Positions 1-5,524 of a stretch of DNA of 5,524 nucleotides are shown in pieces; the stretch's first letter is position 1; each line of letters begins with the position of its first letter. The position numbers and the translations under genes are program-made. The notes beneath the pieces are model-generated. The model saw only the letters and a program-made list of their open reading frames with translations, was not told the DNA's origin and did not search any database. Source of the stretch: DASUZB01 sp036377075. Lineage in GTDB: Bacteria; Actinomycetota; CALGFH01. The stretch spans positions 1 to 5,524 of the forward strand of contig DASUZB010000102.1 of assembly GCA_036377075.1 (NCBI GenBank), given 5' to 3'.

Positions 1-159
1 CACACGGCGCTGCTGGCGGCGGCCATCCCGATCGTGGAGCACCTGTGCGGGCTCGACCAGCTCCCGCCAAGCGGCTTCCGCTTCCACGCCGCGCCACCCC
101 AGGTCGTCGGCATCGGGACCTTCCCGGTCCGCGCCTACGCCGTCGTGGCTGACGGGTAG
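1..159 (+). CDS. Cyclase-family (kynurenine formamidase-like) hydrolase, C-terminal fragment
   Basis: The window opens inside this gene: frame 1 is open from base 1 to a TAG at 157-159, giving 52 residues. The fragment contains IPIVEHLCGLDQLP, then SGFRFHAAPPQVVGIGTFPVRAYAVV. This matches the usual ending of the cyclase family (PF04199), in which a helix with 'E.L.nLd.LP' is followed by 'f.f.a.P..v.g..t.PvRa.A' beta strands. Family members are small metal-dependent hydrolases, such as bacterial N-formylkynurenine formamidases and isatin hydrolases; many actinobacterial members have no known substrate. The metal-binding HxGTHxD motif lies upstream of the window and cannot be checked, so catalytic competence and substrate are unknown. 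It converges on the DUF1835 gene, so the two are not co-transcribed. The family call is recognition by eye, and a specific reaction is not claimed. Confidence 0.8.
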   Translation, partial: HTALLAAAIPIVEHLCGLDQLPPSGFRFHAAPPQVVGIGTFPVRAYAVVADG

Positions 160-201
160 CTCGGCGCAACAGGCGTGAGGCGAGCGCCCGCGTGAGCGCC
201 G
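160..201. other. Short convergent intergenic gap
   Basis: These 42 bases separate the stop codons of two converging genes. The heptamer GCGTGAG occurs twice in direct orientation (173-179 and 190-196). I see no stem with a T-tract on either strand, so no intrinsic terminator can be called. Termination may be Rho-dependent, or transcription may run into the opposing gene. Confidence 0.5.
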
Positions 202-1341
202 TCATGGTCGCGGGCGAGGGCCTACGTCGCCTGGGGTCGGGCGGACGATCGTCTCGGTCGCGTCGTCCCAACGCCATGGCACGTGACGCCCGCGCAGGTG
301 GACGCCGCCGATCCACCGGTCGATCCCGTTGAGCCTGACGTGGTCGGCGCCACCCGCCAGGACCCGCGCGCCGGCGTCGGTCAGGCGCAGGCGGCTTCCG
401 CGGCCAACCGGCCGGCCCGCCGGGTCGACCTCGAGCAGCGGCACGGGTGCGTTCGCCATCCTGTCCATCATCGCGAAGCACCAGGTGTCTCCCAGGTACG
501 GGCGCGCCTCCCGTGCGCCCGCGCGAACGAACGCGGTCCCGGCGTCGGGCGCGCCGTCGGCGGCCGCGGCGAGCACCCGCCGTTCGGTCAGCGACAGCCC
601 GTCGCGGGTCGACGGGTACTCGCGGCTGAGGCGGTCGAAACCCTCGCCCAGGAACCGCAGCTCACCCGAGCGGGTGGCGGCGATGGCGCCCAGACCGTCC
701 GGAGCCGGCGCACGAAACGCCGACCACGCACGGGTGGCGAGCTCGAGCGCCGCCGGGGTCAGCCGTGCGCACGCCCTGGTGGCGGGCAGCTCGCGCAACT
801 GCTCGGCGGTCAGCTCGCCGAGGCCGCCGAAGCGGGCGATGCCCGGGTGCTCGCCGATGCAGATCAGGGTGATCCGCGCCGCGGGCACGCCGAGGCCGGC
901 GAGGCGGTCGAGGATCTGGATGATCTGCAACTGGTCGTAGAGGTCGGCCTCGAACCACAGCACGTACTGGCCGTCGCGGTTGGCCGCCAGGGTCCGGTCC
1001 CGGTCGCCGAACATGCCCGCGCCCTCGGCCCGGTCGTCCGCGGCTGCTCGGGCGAGGAAGGCAGCTCTGACCTGGCGGAGCTCCTCCGGTCCCAGCGCCG
1101 GCACCGGCCCTTCGTGCAGGGCGTCGCGCCAGTACAGCACCTGCCGCGCAAGCCCGGTCCCGGGCAGGTCGGTGGCGTCGCCGTTGCTGACGTGCAACGC
1201 CGCCGCCATCCACTCCTCGGCGGGGCGGGTCGCCGTGTCCGGCTGCTCGGCAAGCAGCTTGCTGCGGGCGGTCGCGTACGACTCGCCGGTCTTGGCCATG
1301 CGGGCGCGCACGCGTCGCTTGAAGTCGGCCTGCTTGGTCAT
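202..1341 (-). CDS. DUF1835 domain-containing protein
   Basis: A 379-aa soluble protein of unknown function. Residues 7-30 form a very basic segment (FKRRVRARMAKTGESYATAR) predicted to be helical. A DUF1835 (PF08874) domain follows from about residue 48, recognised by LHVSNGDATDL, then QVLYWRDALHEGPVP (about 67-81) and an FEADLYDQLQIIQIL segment (130-144). The C-terminal third (about 243-365) begins STRDGLSLTERRVL, reads like a winged-helix segment, and closes with LNGIDRWIGGVHL and WRWD, as in full-length members of this family. There is no signal peptide or membrane helix. The frame stays open upstream to an ATG at 1506, but that extension is Pro/Gly-rich low complexity. ATG 1341 is preferred because GGGGGA sits five bases before it and the conserved basic helix starts there. 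It lies downstream of the diguanylate cyclase on the same strand with a 249-base gap, so co-transcription is possible but not shown. No biochemical role is claimed. Confidence 0.85.
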   Translation of the reverse strand: MTKQADFKRRVRARMAKTGESYATARSKLLAEQPDTATRPAEEWMAAALHVSNGDATDLPGTGLARQVLYWRDALHEGPVPALGPEELRQVRAAFLARAAADDRAEGAGMFGDRDRTLAANRDGQYVLWFEADLYDQLQIIQILDRLAGLGVPAARITLICIGEHPGIARFGGLGELTAEQLRELPATRACARLTPAALELATRAWSAFRAPAPDGLGAIAATRSGELRFLGEGFDRLSREYPSTRDGLSLTERRVLAAAADGAPDAGTAFVRAGAREARPYLGDTWCFAMMDRMANAPVPLLEVDPAGRPVGRGSRLRLTDAGARVLAGGADHVRLNGIDRWIGGVHLRGRHVPWRWDDATETIVRPTPGDVGPRPRP

Positions 1342-1346
1342 CGTGG

Positions 1347-1352
1347 TCCCCC
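1347..1352 (-). promoter_or_regulatory. Ribosome binding site deciding the DUF1835 gene start
   Basis: On the minus strand GGGGGA (1352 to 1347) precedes the ATG at 1341-1339 by five bases. It is a G-rich Shine-Dalgarno-like sequence, typical of high-GC genomes, and supports the internal start over the ATG at 1506. Because the whole leader is G-rich, chance cannot be excluded. Confidence 0.5.
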
Positions 1353-1412
1353 GCGCCCCCGCCCGCGGGTCCCCCAGCGACCGGTGCAGCGGGCGCACGG
1401 TCGACAACCGAT

Positions 1413-1435
1413 CCCCCGGCCGAGGGGTGGACCCC
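1413..1435 (-). other. Alternative G/C hairpins in the leader of the DUF1835 gene
   Basis: Read on the minus strand, GGGG (1435-1432) is followed by a four-base loop, CCCC (1427-1424), a seven-base loop and GGGG (1416-1413). The central CCCC can pair with either flank, so two short stems are mutually exclusive. They lie about 70-95 bases before the start codon. This could be a weak folding switch or simply the outcome of G/C tracts in a GC-rich spacer; no ligand-binding architecture is recognisable. The remainder of 1342-1590 shows nothing I can name. Confidence 0.2.
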
Positions 1436-1542
1436 CCTTTGCCTCCGCTGGAACCCGGCTGGGGCAGGTTGCCGGAGGTTGGGCGTGGACGGGCGCCGGC
1501 CGCCATGGTACGGGCACGCCAGCGAACGGCACCAGCCCCGAC

Positions 1543-1556
1543 CCACGACCTCGTGG
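1543..1556 (-). terminator. Possible weak stem-loop after the diguanylate cyclase gene
   Basis: CCACGA (1543-1548) and TCGTGG (1551-1556) are exact inverted repeats separated by two bases. The structure would be a stem of about five pairs with a four-base loop, 35 bases past the diguanylate cyclase stop. No T-tract follows on the minus strand, so it does not meet the criteria for a standard intrinsic terminator. It could equally be a chance palindrome. Confidence 0.2.
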
Positions 1557-1590
1557 CTCTACCGTCCCCCGCACCAGGCCGAAGAGGATG

Positions 1591-3408
1591 TCAGGAAGTG
1601 GTACCGACGTGGTCGTGCGGCGAGGATCCGGCGCCGGCGACGACCACTCGGTCACGACCGCTGCTCTTGGCTTGGAGGAGCCCGGCGTCGGCGGTCCGGA
1701 GCATGTCGTCCAGGGTCGCCCCGGCGGTCGAGTCGGTTACCCCGAAGCTCACCGTGAAGGACGGGCTGCCAGCGGCGGCCAGGGCGCCGGCCAGGATGGT
1801 CCGCTGCCGTTCCAGGACGTCGACCGCTTCGGCAACCGACAGGCCGGGAAGGACGAGAACGAACTCCTCCCCGCCGTAGCGGGCGAACAGGTCGGCGTCA
1901 CGGATGCCATCGCTGATGGTCCGGGCGAACAGGCGCAGGGCCCGGTCGCCGGCGGCGTGCCCGTGGGTGTCGTTGAGCCGTTTGAAGTGGTCCAGGTCGG
2001 CCATGGCCAAGGCGAAGGGCCTCTTGGCGGCCAGCATGGCCTGGACGCGGTTCTCCATGGTGCGGCGGTTCATCAGCCCAGTCAGCGCGTCGGTGGCCGC
2101 CTGCAGCTCGGTGCGCTGGAACGCGCGCAGCGTGCCCAGGCGCGAACCGGCTTGCGCAGCCATGGTGACCAGCTGCTCGACCTCAGCCGGGCCGGGTGGT
2201 GCGCCGTCGGGCCCGGTCGCGTGCAGCACCCCCAGCGACCGGCCCATGAAGCTCAGGGGCACGCACGTCGCCGAGTGCGGGCCGCCGGGCCGGTCGCGAA
2301 GCTTCGGGCAGGCGTTGAGGGCCTGGCTGCTCTCAAAGGTGATCGCCGACGCCCGCCGCACCGCCATGCAGCCCCAAGGCGACTGAACGGGGCAGCCGGG
2401 ACTGCCCGCCGCTGGGCTGGCGGCGACCCGCTCGAGCTGGGCCTCGCTGGAGTCGGCGAGCAGCAGCTCCGTCGGCATCACGGGGCTCACGTGCTCCATG
2501 GCTTGTTCCATGATCCGGTACGCGTCGGCCTCCGTGTCGGCGATCTCGAGCGCCTCGGCAAGCTGGCTGGCGAATTGCTGGCGGCGAGCGCCGGCCCGAA
2601 GCTGGCCCATCACGACGGCAAGGCGGTGACCGAGCCGGCTGAGCATGAACGACAGCAGCAGCAGCCCGACCAGCGACGCGGCTGAGGCGCCCAGGATGCG
2701 CCGCTGGGCGGCGGTCTGCTCCCGCGCGGCCTCCTGGACGGCCTGGTCGGTGGCGCGCTGGAGCCCATCGGTGATGCCGAGGGAGGCGCCCTCCAGCGCG
2801 TCGAACGACTCGTTGAAGACCGCGTGAGCAGCGTCGGCGGCGTCCGGATCCCGGAAGGCGAGCCGGCTCAACCGCTCGGCGTCGGCGACGTAGGCGTCCT
2901 GGGCGGGGCGGACGCGTCGAAGCTCGGCCCCGGTGGGCCCGCCCAGGTCGAGCGACTGGAGCAGCCCGAGGTCCCGCCGAAATCGCTCGGCGTTGACGGC
3001 GACCTCACCAAGCAGCGTTTCCTTGCTGTCGGGGCCGTGGCCCCTGCCGGCCAGCAGCGCCTCGAGGAAGACCGCGTGCAGGGTGTCATCCATCAGCTCG
3101 ACGTCCTGCTGGTAGCGCTGCGCCCGGCCGAGTTGGTCGACGAGCCGGTTGGAGCGCTGGACGCGGTCTAGGCCGGCCAGTGCCGATTCCACCACCACCA
3201 GGTTCAACACGATCCCAACCAGGCCGATCACAACCAGCCTGGCCCGAAGCGACAAGCCGGGCAGGCGCTTCTCCGAGCGGTGCTGCCCTGCAGCAACCGC
3301 TTCGGGCGCGCCAGCCTGTTGCCCCGGACGGGGGCCGGACGCCTCGGCCACCGGCTCGGCGTGGATGTCTGGCATCCCGTTGAGAATCGGCAGGAGTTGG
3401 CGCCACAT
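1591..3408 (-). CDS. Membrane sensor diguanylate cyclase (4-helix sensor, Cys-rich GAF-like, GGDEF)
   Basis: A 605-aa protein predicted to make cyclic di-GMP from two GTP. After a hydrophilic cytoplasmic tail come TM1 (about 58-77), an extracytoplasmic helical region (78-237) rich in Leu/Glu/Arg heptads like four-helix or CHASE3-type sensors, TM2 (238-257), a GAF-like domain (about 282-428), a linker helix, and GGDEF (435-592). The cyclase looks active: DALTGLMNRR at 440-449, DLDHFKRLND at 471-480, GGEEF at 512-516, and a product-inhibition RxxD site (RDAD, 503-506) exactly five residues before GGEEF. All four cysteines in the protein lie in the GAF-like domain (339, 347, 367, 382), suggesting metal binding or redox sensing. 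Start choice is uncertain: ATG 3408 is used; ATG 3375 is equally possible, since neither has a strong ribosome site. A longer form from ATG 3531 would overlap the divergent ABC gene and is unlikely. It shares a promoter region with that exporter. Confidence 0.92.
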   Translation of the reverse strand: MWRQLLPILNGMPDIHAEPVAEASGPRPGQQAGAPEAVAAGQHRSEKRLPGLSLRARLVVIGLVGIVLNLVVVESALAGLDRVQRSNRLVDQLGRAQRYQQDVELMDDTLHAVFLEALLAGRGHGPDSKETLLGEVAVNAERFRRDLGLLQSLDLGGPTGAELRRVRPAQDAYVADAERLSRLAFRDPDAADAAHAVFNESFDALEGASLGITDGLQRATDQAVQEAAREQTAAQRRILGASAASLVGLLLLSFMLSRLGHRLAVVMGQLRAGARRQQFASQLAEALEIADTEADAYRIMEQAMEHVSPVMPTELLLADSSEAQLERVAASPAAGSPGCPVQSPWGCMAVRRASAITFESSQALNACPKLRDRPGGPHSATCVPLSFMGRSLGVLHATGPDGAPPGPAEVEQLVTMAAQAGSRLGTLRAFQRTELQAATDALTGLMNRRTMENRVQAMLAAKRPFALAMADLDHFKRLNDTHGHAAGDRALRLFARTISDGIRDADLFARYGGEEFVLVLPGLSVAEAVDVLERQRTILAGALAAAGSPSFTVSFGVTDSTAGATLDDMLRTADAGLLQAKSSGRDRVVVAGAGSSPHDHVGTTS

Positions 3409-3463
3409 GAGGTCGACCCCACACCTCGACCCCGCGGGCGGCACGCAACCATGTGAAGGTTGG

Positions 3464-3499
3464 GCGCTAGACCTTCCCCTGCGCTGGAAGGTCAAGAAT
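3464..3499. promoter_or_regulatory. Symmetric MerR-type operator with overlapping divergent promoters
   Basis: A perfect inverted repeat, GACCTTCC (3470-3477) and GGAAGGTC (3486-3493), is separated by eight bases. On the plus strand a -35-like TAGACC (3468-3473) and a -10-like AAGAAT (3494-3499) lie 20 bases apart with the repeat filling the spacer. On the minus strand TTGACC (3495-3490) and TAGCGC (3469-3464) are also 20 bases apart. Over-long spacers of 19-20 bases occupied by a dyad are the hallmark of promoters activated by MerR-family regulators, and the half-sites resemble the ACCTTCC/GGAAGGT arms of the enterobacterial CueR operator. A further half-site GAAGGT lies at 3455-3460, spaced ten bases from the next. 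The arms and spacings are seen directly; the regulator family is inferred, the -10 elements are weak, and the inducer is unknown. Confidence 0.6.
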
Positions 3500-3505
3500 A
3501 GGGGC

Positions 3506-5287
3506 ATGACGACCCAGGTGGACCAGCCCACTGGGGACCACCAGCCCAGCGCGGCTGAGGCGCCCGCCTGGCGGGTGCTGCTCGGCTACGCGCGGCCGTT
3601 CCGCCTGGCCCTGCTCCTGGGTGGCCTGCTGAGCCTGGCGACCGGGGCGGTGGGCCTGGCGTTGCCGCTGGTCGCCAGGCAGCTGGTCGGCGACCTCGCC
3701 CACGACCGGGCGGTCGGCGGGGTGCTGCTGCTGCTCGCCGTGCTGGCGCTGGCCAATGCGGGGATCGGCGCGCTGGGCAGCTACGTGCTCGAGCGCGCGG
3801 CCGAGTCGGTGGTGCTGAGCGCCAGGCGGCGGCTGGTGGACCACCTGGTGCGGCTGCGGATTCCGGCGACCGACCGCAGCGAGCCCGGCGACCTGATGGC
3901 CCGGGTCACCTCCGACACCACGCTGCTGCGCGAGGTCACCACCGGGTCGCTGGTGACGGCGGCCACCAGCAGCGTGATGCTGCTGGCCACCGTCACGATG
4001 ATGGTGCTGCTGGACCCGCTGCTGCTGGTGGTCACCGTCGCGGTGCTCGGTGGCGCCCAGGCGGTAATCGGCCTGGTCGTGCCGCGCATCGCCCGCGCCG
4101 CCACGCGCGCCCAGGAGTCGGTCGGGGCGATGGGCACCGCCCTGGAGCGCATGCTCGGCGCGGTCCGCACCGTCAAGGCCTCCGGAGCAGAGCGCCGCGA
4201 GGGCGAGCGGGTCGAGGCGGCGGCGGTCAGCGCCTGGCGGGCGGGGGTGCGCGCGGCCAAGTGGCAGGCCCTGGCCGGCAACACCGCCGGGCTGGCGGTG
4301 CAGGTGTCGTTCATCGTCGTGCTCGGCCTCGGCGGCGCCCGCGTCGCCTCGGGCGCGATCGACGTCGGCACGCTGGTGGCGTTCCTGCTGTACCTGTACT
4401 ACCTGCTGCCGCCGATGCGGGAGCTGGCGGGCGTGGCCAGCCAGTACCAGGTCGGCGTCGCCGCGGTCGCCCGCATCCGCCAGGCACAGCGGCTGCCGAC
4501 CGAGCCCGACGGCCCGCCGGCCGACCTGCCGCGGCCCGGTGCGGCGCCCGCCACGGTCGCCTTCGAGCAGGTGCGCTTCCGCTACCTCCCCGAGCTGCCC
4601 GAGGCGCACCGCGGGCTCAGCTTCGCCGTCCCCGCCCGCGGCATGACCGCGTTCGTCGGCCCCTCCGGCGCCGGCAAGACGACCATCTTCTCCCTCATCG
4701 AGCGGTTCTACGACCCCGACTCCGGCCGGGTCCTGGTCGACGGCACCGACGTCACCGACTGGCCGCTCGCCGGGCTGCGCGCCGCGATCGGCTACGTCGA
4801 GCAGGACGCCCCGGTGCTGTCCGGCACGCTGCGCGAGAACCTGCTGTTCGGCGCCCCCGACGCGGGCGACGACGAGCTACACCGGGCGCTGCGGACCACC
4901 CGGCTCGACGCCCAGGTCGCGCGCCTGCCCGACGGGCTGGAGACGCTGGTCGGCCACCGCGGCACCAGGCTGTCCGGTGGCGAACGCCAGCGGGTGGCGA
5001 TCGCCCGCGCCCTGCTGCGCCGCCCCCGCCTGCTGCTGCTCGACGAGGCCACCTCGCAGCTCGACGCCGTCAACGAGGCCGCCCTGCGCGACACCGTCGC
5101 CGCGGTGGCTCGCACCACCACCGTCCTGGTGGTCGCCCACCGGCTGTCCACCGTGACCATGGCCGACCGGATCGTGGTGGTCGACGCCGGCCGGGTGCGG
5201 GCGGTCGGCACCCACGCCGAGTTGCTCGGCAGCGATCCGCTGTACGCCGAGCTCGCCGCCACCCAGTTCCTGGTCCCGACCGACTGA
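3506..5287 (+). CDS. ABC exporter, fused permease and ATP-binding half-transporter
   Basis: A 593-aa half-size exporter, the usual length for the MsbA/LmrA/BmrA-like group, expected to work as a homodimer or to pair with a partner not in this window. The N-terminal transmembrane domain (about 25-310) has six hydrophobic segments, near 33-55, 72-94, 148-169, 171-193, 258-280 and 286-303. The nucleotide-binding domain has an A-loop Tyr360, Walker A GPSGAGKTT (385-393), Q-loop Gln433, signature LSGGERQ (489-495), Walker B LLLLDE (509-514), D-loop SQLD (517-520) and H-loop His545. All catalytic residues are present, so it should hydrolyse ATP and export a substrate, probably lipophilic; the substrate cannot be read from sequence. 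The frame is open upstream to 3149 inside the opposing gene, but homology begins only after ATG 3506. GGGG is only one base before that ATG, and a -10-like AAGAAT ends seven bases before it, so a leaderless transcript is plausible. It is divergent from the diguanylate cyclase. Confidence 0.95.
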   Translation: MTTQVDQPTGDHQPSAAEAPAWRVLLGYARPFRLALLLGGLLSLATGAVGLALPLVARQLVGDLAHDRAVGGVLLLLAVLALANAGIGALGSYVLERAAESVVLSARRRLVDHLVRLRIPATDRSEPGDLMARVTSDTTLLREVTTGSLVTAATSSVMLLATVTMMVLLDPLLLVVTVAVLGGAQAVIGLVVPRIARAATRAQESVGAMGTALERMLGAVRTVKASGAERREGERVEAAAVSAWRAGVRAAKWQALAGNTAGLAVQVSFIVVLGLGGARVASGAIDVGTLVAFLLYLYYLLPPMRELAGVASQYQVGVAAVARIRQAQRLPTEPDGPPADLPRPGAAPATVAFEQVRFRYLPELPEAHRGLSFAVPARGMTAFVGPSGAGKTTIFSLIERFYDPDSGRVLVDGTDVTDWPLAGLRAAIGYVEQDAPVLSGTLRENLLFGAPDAGDDELHRALRTTRLDAQVARLPDGLETLVGHRGTRLSGGERQRVAIARALLRRPRLLLLDEATSQLDAVNEAALRDTVAAVARTTTVLVVAHRLSTVTMADRIVVVDAGRVRAVGTHAELLGSDPLYAELAATQFLVPTD

Positions 5288-5290
5288 CTA

Positions 5291-5320
5291 CCGGCGAGCC
5301 ACGCAGCACCTTGCTCGCGG
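5291..5320 (+). terminator. Weak hairpin after the ABC exporter
   Basis: GCGAGC (5294-5299) pairs exactly with GCTCGC (5313-5318) across a 13-base loop, and CC (5291-5292) can pair with GG (5319-5320) if G5293 is bulged. It starts four bases after the exporter stop codon. No T-run follows, so it is a poor intrinsic terminator, but its position right after the stop fits an actinobacterial-type terminator lacking the U-tract or an mRNA 3' stabilising stem. Confidence 0.3.
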
Positions 5321-5468
5321 CAGCCCGGTGCCCAGAATCCACGCCGTCAGGCTTGCCGTCCCAGGGCGCCGATGTCGACCGCACCATGGCCGCCAGCTTC
5401 AGCGCGCCACCGGAGGCGCCCGGCCCCACCGTCCTGTACCTGAAGAAGGTCACCGATCGCGGACGCGA
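5321..5468. other. Region with no confident gene
   Basis: Both strands are open in one or more frames here, but none reads as a recognisable protein. The only item of note is a 28-codon plus-strand frame from ATG 5386 to TGA 5472 that overlaps a following ATG by four bases. No promoter, repeat or RNA gene is recognisable. Confidence 0.3.
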
Positions 5469-5524
5469 ATGAACTGGGCTTGGAGCGGCGAACCAGACGC
5501 CGCCTGCTACGTCGTCACGCGCGA
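5469..5524 (+). CDS. Possible start of an unidentified gene, cut by the window edge
   Basis: From ATG 5469 the frame is open to the end of the window, giving MNWAWSGEPDAACYVVTR. The composition (two Trp, mixed charge, no Ala/Pro/Arg-rich low complexity) looks more protein-like than the shadow frames around it, but 18 residues are too few to identify a family. There is no clear Shine-Dalgarno sequence. The ATG overlaps the TGA of a 28-codon frame as ATGA, which would fit translational coupling if that frame is translated. The frame could equally be chance. Confidence 0.25.
   Translation, partial: MNWAWSGEPDAACYVVTR

Noticed and set aside
1342..1506. N-terminal extension of the DUF1835 protein to ATG 1506
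   Set aside because: The 55 extra residues are Pro/Gly/Arg-rich low complexity, and a G-rich ribosome site sits directly before the internal ATG 1341.
283..2685. An 800-codon plus-strand open frame antisense to the DUF1835 and diguanylate cyclase genes
   Set aside because: Its translation is Arg/Gly/Pro/Gln-rich low complexity with no domain, and it crosses two recognisable genes and their spacer on the other strand. Long antisense frames are expected in DNA this GC-rich.
3470..3493. Reading the 8+8 inverted repeat as a terminator hairpin
   Set aside because: It lies between two divergent start codons, where no transcript needs to end, and no T-tract follows on either strand.
3149..3505. 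Upstream extension of the ABC exporter frame
   Set aside because: This stretch codes for the sensor part of the diguanylate cyclase on the other strand, and the extension has no exporter-like sequence.
3409..3531. Longer diguanylate cyclase starting at ATG 3531
   Set aside because: It would start inside the divergent ABC exporter coding region and upstream of the shared promoter region; the added 41 residues show no domain or signal.
3467..4609. A 380-codon minus-strand open frame inside the ABC exporter
   Set aside because: The translation is His/Gln/Arg/Gly-rich with no recognisable motif, whereas the plus strand encodes a complete transporter with all ATPase motifs in order.
4261..5472. 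A 403-codon plus-strand frame overlapping the exporter
   Set aside because: It is an Arg-rich shadow of the exporter gene in another frame; only its last 28 codons, beyond the exporter, were kept as a speculative observation.

Overview
The window is strongly GC-rich, and every gene has a third position biased to G or C. Protein style (Ala/Arg/Gly-rich), the DUF1835 protein and the hybrid sensor diguanylate cyclase fit a high-GC actinomycetote, perhaps an uncultured or deep-branching one. That assignment is an inference; there is no rRNA or marker gene here to settle it.

Layout: (1) 1-159, plus strand: the last 52 codons of a cyclase-family (kynurenine formamidase-like) metal hydrolase. (2) A 42-base convergent gap. 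(3) 202-1341, minus strand: a complete DUF1835-domain protein of 379 aa with a short basic N-terminal helix. (4) 1342-1590: a 249-base GC-rich leader/spacer with a few G/C hairpins. (5) 1591-3408, minus strand: a membrane-anchored diguanylate cyclase (two TM helices around an extracytoplasmic helical sensor, a four-cysteine GAF-like domain, then GGDEF with an intact active site and inhibitory site). (6) 3409-3505: a 97-base divergent intergenic region carrying a perfect 8+8 inverted repeat with an 8-base centre, embedded in two overlapping, oppositely directed promoter-like sequences with 20-base spacers. This is the architecture used by MerR-family regulators. (7) 3506-5287, plus strand: a complete 593-aa half-size ABC exporter. 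(8) 5288-5524: mostly featureless, with a weak hairpin and a possible gene start running off the edge.

The most interesting unit is the divergent pair formed by the diguanylate cyclase and the ABC exporter, joined by one symmetric operator. If both promoters are real they overlap physically, so one regulator could switch between, or co-control, c-di-GMP signalling and efflux. No regulator gene lies in the window. No RNA genes, CRISPR arrays, insertion sequences or phage genes were seen.
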